From positions 1 to 22,157 of the forward strand of contig JAHBMJ010002152.1 of the NCBI GenBank assembly GCA_018398765.1: 22,157 bases of DNA. The letters are read 5' to 3'. The position numbers were made by a program, and so were the translations under genes. The stretch comes from Chromera velia (taxonomy: Eukaryota; Sar; Chromeraceae). Below the pieces are notes generated by a model. The model did no database searches. It saw only the letters and a program-made list of their open reading frames with translations, and was not told the DNA's origin. Shown in pieces: positions 10,201 to 18,561 of the stretch; position 1 is the stretch's first letter; the number at the start of each line of letters is the position of its first letter.

Positions 10201-12099
10201 CTAGTTTCGGGAGTCGCTGAGGACGTGGAGCGACACGATGCTGAAGATGGGAGGCGGTGAGAACAGGCGTGGGGGAGAGCTCTGGAAAGGTGGGAGGGAC
10301 CCAAACAATGACAGGAAGAACGTACACGAGTTATTAATAAGAGGGGGGAGTCCGACTTCTCTCTCAGAAGAGTCATTCATTCCGTTCAAGCTGCATGCAG
10401 GGACGCGCTGCAGACAAGGAGTGTCAGTTGTGTGTGTATGTGTGTGAGTGCGGGTGCGTGTGGTGTCCGTCTGTCTGTCAGCCTGTCGCCAATATGATGG
10501 TAACGGCGTGTGACGAAATCCTCCTGGTTATTTTCAAATAGCCTGTTATCTTTCCCTGTTCACTCACAAGGAGGCATTTTTTTGCAGGTTCTCATACCAG
10601 TGAGCAGTTACACACACGCACGCACGAGCATGCACACACATACACATGTACGCACATGCATTCTTTCCATCTGGTCGGGAGGTCAAAAGAAGAGATCCAT
10701 AAGTAGAGAGGGATTTCTGTTACTGGCTGCCCAGAGCGATAAAGGGAACCCCAGAAGAAGAAATCAAACGATGCAGGGAGCCCCACAAGAAGAAGATAGC
10801 TAAACTCAAAGTCAAATGTACCGCCGCTACGTCGTGACAGGCCCTAAGGGAAAAGAAATGAAGAGAAACGAACTTGTTCAGATGGAAAGAATGTGGAAGT
10901 GCACAAGCGTAAGCCTGTACTGGGCAGAGAAGGGCCGCAGAGTACGCTTAAGGCCTGGAGCTCTGGTACTCTTCCACTGAGAGCGCGCCAAAAGAAAGGA
11001 AGAAGACAGAAGAGAATGAAAGGAAGTTTCATGTGTCTGTCTGTCTGTGTCTGTCTGCCTGCCTGCCTGCCTGTCTTCGGAATGAAAAGAAGTGAAAAGA
11101 AAAGAAAAGACGATACAGTCTGTCTGTCTGTATGTATGTATGTATGTATGTATGCTTGTTGGTGCTGTTCTTTTGTCTTTGTTCTTTCTTTTTGTCTGTT
11201 ATGTGCATGAAGAAAAGGAGGGGGAAGAAGAAGAAACATATTGTCTGTATGTATGTATGTATGTATGTATGTGTGTATATATGTATGTATGTATGTATGT
11301 CTGCATGTGTGTATGTATGTATGTATGTCGGTCTACATAGTCTGTCAGTCGGTCTGTCTGGACCTGTCGATCGAACCATCGGGGAAGCTTCCCTTGCTTG
11401 ACCGGCTGAAGGTTGCGGTTCTTCCATGTCGTACTCCACAGTTGTGATCGTGCAGGAGCGCCATAATTCACTGTCAAAAAGAAAAAAACAAGAAGTTAAA
11501 AAAAAAAAAGTCATAGAGTCTGGCAGTCTGTCAGTCAGTCTCCCTTTTTGTCTTTCTTTTTGCTCGTTCTTCCTCGGAATTTTTATTTTTTTTTGGTTCC
11601 CTCTCTCTGTCATCCTATTTCTCTCTGTCTCTCCTTGATTCCCCTCGTCTCTGTTCATTCACTCTATGTTTTCTTCAGCCCGTCCATCCGTCCCTTAATT
11701 ATTTTTCTCTTATCTTACTTACACTGTGACGCTTCAATTCCGGTTCTCCTTTTCATTGTACAGGCCGAAGTAAGGAGACCCGGGGGAGGGGCATTTTGCA
11801 GCAGTTTTGCTTGACAAAAGGTGGGATCCACTGAGTGGCTGAATCCTCAACCGGTGAACAAGTTTTGTCATGCGTTTCGATCTGCGAGACAGCAACTTGG
11901 CTGTACCTTTCCACAGTGGTTTGGTACGTGCCTTCTTTTTTTTCTCATCTTTATGTTTGCATGGTTCGTATATGGTTCGTTTGCAGATATTTTCTCATTT
12001 GTATGCACGTGGGCTGAAGGCTTCAACATTCTAATTTATTTGCAGTACAAGTTCCCCTTTGCAGTCCAACTTTGAACTTCATGCTCAGAAACTGTCCGA
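10201..12099. other. Intergenic region without a supported gene
   Basis: A short exon-like block (10205-10256, acceptor CTTTCTAG, donor GCG|GTGAGA) stands alone. The rest holds short (TGTC)n, (CCTG)n and (TATG)n repeats at about 11035-11075, 11121-11154 and 11245-11329, plus T-rich sequence to about 11760. Short open frames such as 11821-12075 have no partner exon or recognisable domain. Confidence 0.45.
11245..11329. repeat. (GTAT)n microsatellite, imperfect
   Basis: Two blocks of GTAT repeats separated by short interruptions. A related block lies at 11131-11154 and (TGTC)n/(CCTG)n at 11035-11075, suggesting serial mutation of one tetranucleotide tract. Confidence 0.85.
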
Positions 12100-13140
12100 A
12101 GAACTATTAACGAAACGTGTACTGTTGTGTGCCGCCCTAGTGCGTCACACCGTCTCACATGCATGCAGATGCCCCGGCGGACCCGGCATGCCTAGCCCTG
12201 CGCGGTGCGGGCCCTTTGCATTATAGACTGCATATATTCCGTCGAACGAATAATTCTGGTTCGGCACGCGGTGCTCTCTCTGACTGCTGTTACTATTACT
12301 AGCTGATCGATGGAATGAAGTTCTTTGTTCTAGAAGCTGTCCTGACTGACAGTTTCACGTGACCACGATCCATAGAATCGGCATAGATTCGTTCTTACTA
12401 CTATGACTGGACTGCCTGCCAATGCATATGGAGTCTCCTCAGTCTAGCTGGTATATAGCATATACCAACTTTGTCCGTGAAAATTGTCCTATTAATTATC
12501 CCTAGAATTATGCATTTTTCAGACATGTTAAACCGCTGCTAGTGATGAACATATATTATTAAAACGTTTTATTTTATGTTTTGTATATATAGTGATAGTG
12601 GTAGTGATTTAATGGGTGCGCTAGGTAGAGCACTCAGTGTTATACTATACTAAGTTTTATATATAATATGAATTGAATTGTTTCTTATACGGTGTATATA
12701 AGTAGCGGTACGTGCAATTTATACTCCTAAAAGTTTTTTAGCAACGTTTAGCAGCATTGCTTCTAATAATACTAGTGGTTACTGGACTAAATCGGATCTT
12801 TCACCGGTTCAGAGCCTACTAGAGAGCCTAATGATATAACATTCATGTTAAAACTGTATTATAAAACCTGCATAGCAAAACCTAGAACTATAAACCTAGC
12901 TAAGTCCTAGGCTAAGCTAGAGGCTAAGTCTTTTTGACTTGAGGGTTGGGTAATTAAACTTAGGTCTACGCTTAGCTTAAGATCAACCTATAGGGTTAAT
13001 TCGTACTAGGTTGATTCAACAAGTTTAAACAAAATCAAACTAAATATGTACCCTGCTATCTGGTAGACTACCTATCGGTCTAGACAGTCATCACCCTTAG
13101 CGTTATCTCTTCATATTATTATTATATATTTTATAAGGAT

Positions 13141-13174
<34 letters not shown>

Positions 13175-13180
13175 ACCTAT
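12100..13180. other. AT-rich, CTAG-rich, palindrome-rich non-coding island
   Basis: About 1.1 kb with no usable open reading frame and base use unlike the rest of the window. It is AT-rich, has few CT/GT microsatellites, and has about 16 CTAG tetramers between 12137 and 13084, against roughly four expected by chance. Perfect inverted repeats include 12449-12467 (8 bp arms, 3 nt loop), 12560-12571 (12 bp palindrome), 12982-13015 (9 bp arms, 16 nt spacer) and the (TA)n palindrome 13140-13175. No transposase, rRNA or convincing tRNA was recognised, and no terminal repeats or target-site duplication were found at its edges. It could be a decayed or non-autonomous mobile element, an organellar insertion, or structured non-coding RNA. 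Confidence 0.5.
13140..13175. repeat. (AT)n microsatellite forming a 36 bp perfect palindrome
   Basis: The run is bounded by TCAA on the left and TTGA on the right, so the full 36 bp reads the same on both strands and could extrude as a cruciform. It marks the right edge of the AT-rich island. Confidence 0.85.
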
Positions 13181-13893
13181 AGATATTGGCATTCCTTTTT
13201 TTCTCCGCTGAAAGAATGATTGCAATGCATGGGCAATTTCACAAACAATTTCAACCGCGCACTGGCAGTATAGTTATTCTTGAAGAGCTATTGCGGGAGC
13301 TGAGAGAAAAGCCTGCATGTGCCACCATGCCACCATCCATGAAATCAGAGGAAAGGGGAGGAGCAAGCGTGCAGTTCCGCCCGAAAAAGTGGGGGTCCAA
13401 ATGTCTTTCAGGTCAAACCTGAGCTGTCGCGCACTGTCACCCGCACGACAGAAAAGAAGATGGATCGTGTATACGCAATTGGTAGAAAACATTCAAACAC
13501 ATGCATTAATTGCGATCTATGCATCCATTTTGCCAATAATTCAATCACGCCCCCGTTTCCGTTTCTGTACATAGGTCCCCCACACTCTAGAGACATCCCC
13601 AATCTTGTCTCAAGGGCCGAAAGGAGACAGAAGTCGGGGCAAACCGTCAAGGAGAAAAGGAGAAGAAGGAGAGAAAGGAAGGGAGAGGTCGAGAAGCAAA
13701 GGGAGGAGAAGGAAGGGAGAGGAAGAAAACGGAGGGCATTTAGGAGAACCTAAATTCAAAGCAGCAGGAAGAAAAAAACAAAATTCAGTCGCCCCGTGAG
13801 CCTCTCAGCCACTTTGTCAAGTTGTCTGTCTCCGGATCTCCAAATCCATACACACAGACATGCACACACAGGCATATATATACACATACATAC
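13181..13893. other. Intergenic sequence without a supported gene
   Basis: Mixed-composition DNA with short open frames (such as 13186-13422 plus) that lack domains and splice partners. The purine-rich stretch 13640-13740 yields a Lys/Arg/Glu-rich frame only because of its composition. A U4-like 18-mer at about 13256 is discussed under rejected items. Confidence 0.4.
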
Positions 13894-13960
13894 AGAGAGG
13901 GAGAGGGAGAGGGAGAGAGGGAGAGAGGGAGAGAGGGAGAGAGGGAGAGAGGGAGAGAGG

Positions 13961-14006
<46 letters not shown>
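13894..14006. repeat. GGGAGAGA minisatellite grading into (GA)n
   Basis: Starts with GAGAGG units, continues as several copies of an 8-mer GGGAGAGA and ends as a pure (GA)n run. It lies downstream of the minus-strand plastid gene, where the sense strand would read (CT)n. Confidence 0.9.
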
Positions 14007-14007
<1 letters not shown>

Positions 14008-14531
14008 AACAAAAAGAAGTGGAAGAGGGAAGGAATTAAGCAAAAAAGGAAAAGACAGGAAAGGAATGCTGAGTAAGAGTCAAAAACTTGGAAAAACCAA
14101 GAAAGAAAATGACGGGCTGAAAGCAGGCTCTATGAGTACGTCACCTGCGCAAAGGAACAAGAAATGAGCAAGTGAGGCCTTCTACCTTCTTCACCTGGAG
14201 CTTTTAAGATACGAAGAGGGGTTGCACCCCCCCTTTCGAATCTTGCCTGCCTGCCATGCCATGGTTGCGTCTTCCACCCCCTCAGGAGAGGACCTGACAT
14301 CTTTGCATGCCCCCCCCCCCTCTCTCTCCTCGCCTAGAGAGAAACATCCTGTTTGATGACTGTACTTCCTTGGCCCCTCTTCTTCTTGCTCCCCTCCTCC
14401 GTCCCTTTCCCTGGGGGCATGGGTGACAAATGTTTCGACTGAAAGTTCTCAAACAAACGGGCGAACCGAAGGGATCAGCGCCTTTCCGCCATCGGAGCTA
14501 CATACTCATCCAAGCAAGTAAGTCGCCTTTG
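14007..14531. other. Downstream region of the minus-strand plastid gene
   Basis: Purine-rich then mixed sequence after the stop codon of the gene ending at 14532; it probably holds its 3' UTR. No other coding exon or defined signal was found. Confidence 0.4.
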
Positions 14532-15756
14532 TTACCGAAAAGAAGGGAGCTGGGCGTTCTGAAAGAACCCCAAACCAGGACTCGATGCCCCACTCTCCAC
14601 TTCAGAAGGACTGTCAAGAGAAAGTGGTCCTGCTGAGGGGGACTGCCCACCTCCCCCACTTCCTCCCCCGCCTTCAAGAAGGTCCTTCAGTAATGAGGGG
14701 GGCGGGGCTTCCCCTCCTGTTTCTGCTTCTGGTGTCTTTGGTAGGCTCGGCAATTGCTCTTGGAGGGTCTCGAGCTTGCCCTGAAGACCTCCTAGTGTTT
14801 TGGAGAAGTCGAACTCGGGAACCTGAGGGGCACTCAAAGAGGGAAGGGACGGTGCGGAGGGAATCGAAGGAAGAGAAAATTCAAATTTGGGCGGCGAGGT
14901 GAGGAGGGAGAGTCCCTGCTCGAAATCGTTGGGGAAATCGGGGAAGACCCTGAAGTGGAGGAATTTGACAATCACGTAAACAGTCGTGAGGATCAGGAGG
15001 TATCGTCCCGCAAACAGATCAAGAGACTCGATCACACGGCGAAAGATCTGCACGCACGCAAGCACAGAATCACACACTCATACTAATATATGCCTGCCTT
15101 CCATCGTTGCGTCAATCACGTAGGACTGCACGTACACATTCTTCGAGCACCAAAGTACCGAACAGTACTGTCATGAATTTCGTACAGAGAAAAATGCCGC
15201 CCGAGACAGAGAGGCTCAGAGGGAAAGAGCGGGGAAGAAAGGCAAACAGTGAGTGGCAGGGTCTCAGAAAAGCGACGCGATAATTTCCACACCCTGAAGA
15301 CCAACGGCGGAAAGATCTTGGCACAATCACGTAGCTCAACAGCAGAATTAAAGACAAAAGACCCTGACTGACACACAGACCTCTGACACTTTTCCCACGC
15401 CATTCATCAGGGCCCCCACAGAGAAAAGGAACAGCCGAACTCCCCCGTTGCCTTTGCCTAGTTTTGAGAACCCCCCTCCCACTAGGCGAAGAGGGACCCC
15501 GACGAAGAAGTCAAGGTACGTTGCAAGAACTGCGAGGGCCTTAGTAGACCCGATCAGAACGAAATTGCTGGCCACTGCAGGAACGGAAAAGACACCACCA
15601 CCATGCAAACAAAAATTGGAGATGACAAAAACAGAGATTAGCATACTATGCTCGGCCAACACGGTAAACAGAAAAGAAAGAAAGAAAGAAAGAAAGAAAA
15701 GAAAGAAAGAAAGAAAGAAAGAAAGAAAAGAAAGAAAGAAAGAAAGAAGGAAAGAA

Positions 15757-15792
<36 letters not shown>

Positions 15793-15793
15793 A

Positions 15794-15828
<35 letters not shown>

Positions 15829-16434
15829 GCAAGGAAGAAAGGGAAGGAAGGAAGGAAGGAAGGAAGGAAGGAAGGAAGGAACAGAGAAAGAGAGAAAGAA
15901 AACAAAAATCAGGAATGGACAGAAAAAAAAGAAGTGAGAGACATGCAGGATCTAAAAAAGGAAGGATTCAAAAGGGGAAAAGTGCAAAGACTGAGAGAAG
16001 AAGGAAAGAGCCCACCTCCCTGACTGACTGACTGACTGACTGACGTGAGAAAACGGTCCCTGCCAAAAATGTTTCTGGCGTCTCCTTTGCAGGGAGGACC
16101 CACGAGAGGCCCTTCTCCCTGCACAAGGGTCAACACCCATGATTCAAATGAACACATCCACACATGCACACACTCAAACACAACAAGAGAGAGAAGGGTG
16201 GGGGGAGGGAGGGAGAGAGAGGAACTGAGAGAGGAGAAGACTGGAAAGAAGGCAGAAAAAGAAAGAAGAAAAGAAAAGAGCCACGCGGAAACAAAAATCA
16301 CAGACGCACCGAATGAAGGGAACCAGTGCTTCGTAAAAAAAGGACTCCAAGACGCACAGCTCCAGACGAATGCGAAGAAGTGCACCAGCAATGAGAGGAC
16401 CAAACCTGCTCGAGCAACCGATCGATCGGCAGAA

Positions 16435-16503
<69 letters not shown>

Positions 16504-16525
16504 AAGAAAGAAAAGAAAGAAAGAA

Positions 16526-16565
<40 letters not shown>

Positions 16566-17929
16566 AGAAAAGAAAAGAAAAGAAAGAAAGAAAGCAAGGA
16601 AGGAAGGAAGGAAGAAAAGGAGAGACAGAGGGGGGTCGTTGATTGATTTTGCCTTGTTGGCCTTACAGAGAAACAGATGCCACATTTTGGCTTCTCTCTT
16701 CTTCGTCTAGCCCCATCTACCTTTGCACCACAAGAATCCGTTCTCTCTTTCTCTGAAAGTTGCGCAACTTTGTTGAATTTGGCCCTTGACAAAGAGATTA
16801 TCTCAGCCTTCTTCTTGTGTTCGCCATCATACATCCCTGATCTCTTCTCTCATCAGGATGAGGTACAGAACACTGTGCGATCCCTGCCCGACTCTCTAGA
16901 CTTTATTTTCTCCTTTTGCTGACAGAGACAAGGGGTGAATCGGATCCACACAGAATGAATAAGGCAGAATTCCATGAACGCAGAATGAGTACTTCTTACT
17001 CGGAAGACTCATGCAATTCTTCTGCACAAACAAACAGCACATCGAATTTAAGCATGCTCCTCTCCCTCTCCAGGGGGGGTAGAGCACAAACAGCGCCTTC
17101 TTGTATGGCCTGCCAGACATTATGCACTCCTCTCATTGGCTCCTCCTTCGTTTCAGCCCCAAAAGCGACGGAAAGGTAGAAAGACAAATGGACTGACAGA
17201 CTGACCGACTGACTGGCTGACTGACTGTTCATACGCCTCTTGACCAGCGATCGAAATCACAGCCCCTTGAAGGGCCCGATAGAAGTTGTCACTAGCCCCA
17301 CAGACAGGAGAGAAGTTCTTGGGATCAAACACTGAACCCGTCACTTCGTTGGCAGCGTCCACCGCCACGTTCAGGTTTCGCACCCCACTACTGATACAGA
17401 AAGACCCCGCAAAAGCCAAAATCAAAACCGCAAGAAGAGCCCCAACCGTAGAACGGACATTTTCGGGGAGAGTCTCCCCCTTTTCTTCCCCAGGATCCCC
17501 CGTTGCCTCTTTTTCATTCGCACTGCCCCCGTCCTCTCCCTTCAAAATCGACAAGCCCTTCCCCCCCAACTCTGCAACAAAGCTCGACGACGACGATCCG
17601 GGTCCCCCCTCCCGATCGTCTTGCACACTGTACGCAATGCACATACCCTCTCTTCTGTTTTTGTACGATTGCGTTCCACCATTCTGAGCGCAAGGCCGCG
17701 GGACCCCATCTAGGGATCCGAGAGACTTGAAGCCGTCTCCTCTCCCCTTTCTGGAGACGGCAGCAGAAGGTTTCAGCCTGACGCCCCCCAATCGTTCTCC
17801 GGAGTCCACCAGAGATGACCGCAGACTCCGGACGTGTGTGAAGGACCTCACTGGATTTACCGCAAACAGAAGACAGGCACACAGCCATAGCGGCTTCAGA
17901 AAGAGACGATCAGACCTCCTTCGGCGCAT
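14532..17929 (-). CDS. Plastid-targeted multi-pass membrane protein (6 exons, ~556 aa)
   Basis: Exons on the minus strand: 17929-17226, 16405-16310, 16118-16045, 15574-15373, 15214-15136, 15047-14532. Phases match throughout and the sum is 1671 nt. The start at 17929 gives MRRRRSDRLFLK plus a hydrophobic core (residues 9-24) and a likely cut S29|F30, then a Ser/Arg/Gly-rich transit-like region; starts at 17947 or 18004 are also in frame. A membrane segment spans residues 161-180. A probably membrane-embedded core (about 205-430) follows, with hydrophobic segments around 236-246, 285-325, 337-350, 360-382 and 393-413. The C-terminal tail (about 430-556) is Pro/Ser/Glu-rich with a Gly-run. The core reads as a well-conserved family, but I cannot name it. 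The place of action is inferred to be a plastid membrane. The exon 5 acceptor (CTCTGAG) is the least certain junction. Confidence 0.75.
15667..15880. repeat. (GAAA)n/(GGAA)n tract in intron 3 of the plastid gene
   Basis: Long GAAA repeats with occasional GAAAA units (15667-15827) pass into GGAA repeats (15841-15880). They sit in intron 15575-16044, about 90 nt from the acceptor, and read (TTTC)n on the sense strand. They create long artificial Lys/Arg or Phe/Ser open frames. Confidence 0.9.
16021..16044 (-). repeat. (GTCA)6 repeat beginning at a 5' splice site
   Basis: On the minus strand the inferred donor TCAC|GTCAGT is the first unit of six perfect GTCA copies. Each internal GTCAGT is itself a good match to the donor form used across this window. 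Confidence 0.8.
16437..16620. repeat. Compound (AC)n-(AG)n-(GAAA)n-(GGAA)n tract in intron 1 of the plastid gene
   Basis: Pure (AC)n to about 16472, (AG)n to about 16500, then GAAA and GGAA repeats to about 16620. It lies in intron 16406-17225 just upstream of the acceptor in the sense direction, where it is mainly pyrimidine and ends in (GT)n. Confidence 0.9.
17185..17225 (-). repeat. Imperfect (GTCA)n repeat at the 5' splice site of exon 1
   Basis: The donor GAACA|GTCAGT runs into GTCAGTCAGCCAGTCAGTCG and further related units. It is the second donor in the same gene followed by this tetranucleotide. Confidence 0.75.
17790..17929 (-). other. Bipartite plastid presequence (signal plus transit-like)
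   Basis: Residues 1-29 form a signal peptide: five basic residues near the start, a Leu/Cys/Ala/Phe core and a predicted cleavage site PVRS|FTH. The next ~30 residues are rich in Ser, Arg, Val and Leu with few acids. A Phe directly after the signal cleavage site is a known hallmark of protein import into red-derived complex plastids. The exact cleavage site is a prediction by eye. Confidence 0.65.
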
Positions 17930-18093
17930 CTTCGTCGGGCCCCACATTTTTCTTGACGGGCACTGCCACAGACGCGCTCGGCAAGGGAGAGCAATCCAAG
18001 GCAATGGTTTCAGCAGTGTAGTACGGCACTCTGTCTACGCGTGGATTGTTATCTGAAACGCGATTCGATCAGCATGAAAGTCGAAGCTCTTAG

Positions 18094-18123
18094 GACCGTC
18101 GGATCACATTCACGTCGACGGTC
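18094..18123. repeat. Inverted repeat in the divergent upstream region
   Basis: Perfect 8 bp arms (GACCGTCG and CGACGGTC) with a 14 nt spacer. The location between divergent genes makes a regulatory role plausible but unproven. Confidence 0.6.
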
Positions 18124-18202
18124 GATCACCAAAGTTATCGATCAGTCTGTGACAGTCCCAATGCATGATGGATTTTAGCTCGGACGTGGCTCCGTGCGAA
18201 CC

Positions 18203-18216
18203 ACACATGCATGTGT
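18203..18216. promoter_or_regulatory. 14 bp palindrome with GCATGC core
   Basis: ACACATGCATGTGT is fully self-complementary. TGCATG/GCATGC cores are bound by some AP2-domain factors in apicomplexans, relatives of the presumed host. Transfer of that role here is inference only. Confidence 0.35.
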
Positions 18217-18561
18217 ATAGGAAAAATCGGGTACGTAATTTTCCGATTCTTGACACATGCCTGCACCAAGCACGTATACAGTTTGCCGCACACATGCACT
18301 TCATTATAACTCATGAAAGCTGGTTTACTTGGCGTTGTTGGGAGCTATCTCTTCATTCTGTGAAATATTTACGACTTTTCAAAGCGTAGGTACTTGGTTC
18401 TCAGCTAGCTGAACACCATCTCCCTGCTTTGAGGCTCTGCAGTGACGTTTCGTGACTGTGTTGTTTCCAGTGTTGCTTGAACTAACCACAGGCACGAGAA
18501 AGAACCTAACGTGGAATTTGAAGCTCTGTGACAGTTTTCTGTCCAGCAAAGAGGAAGCACA

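Larger units (their letters stand above)
17930..18561. promoter_or_regulatory. Shared upstream region of two divergent genes
   Basis: This 632 bp segment separates the ATG of the minus-strand plastid gene from the ATG of the plus-strand EF-hand gene, so both promoters probably lie here. It contains a perfect inverted repeat GACCGTCG...CGACGGTC (18094-18101 and 18116-18123) and a 14 bp palindrome ACACATGCATGTGT (18203-18216) around GCATGC. Microsatellites are absent, unlike the introns on both sides. Short open frames here lack support. Protein binding is not shown. Confidence 0.5.

Noticed and set aside
9604-10327. Minus-strand open frames upstream of and across the TTTC tract
   Set aside because: Biased composition, partly repeat-encoded, with no domain and no phase-matched partner exon.
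12610-12655. tRNA-like D-arm (GGTAGAGCA) in the AT-rich island
   Set aside because: No matching anticodon arm, T-arm or acceptor stem could be folded at the right distances.
12855-12930. Degenerate telomere-like AAACCTAG repeats
   Set aside because: Copies are too few and too different from a CCCTAAA-type repeat to call an interstitial telomere.
13256-13275. CGCGCACTGGCAGTATAGT resembles the 5' end of U4 snRNA
   Set aside because: About 16 of 18 bases resemble the remembered U4 segment, but the downstream sequence lacks the kink-turn stem-loop, the second U6-pairing stretch and an Sm site. A covariance-model search would settle it.
15448-16031. Long Lys/Arg/Glu-rich plus-strand open frames
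   Set aside because: They are made by the (GAAA)n repeat in an intron of the minus-strand gene. GAAA repeats lack stops in all frames.
17286-17730. Plus-strand open frames over the first exon of the plastid gene
   Set aside because: They are shadows of the minus-strand exon, which has the signal peptide, membrane segment and matching splice phase.
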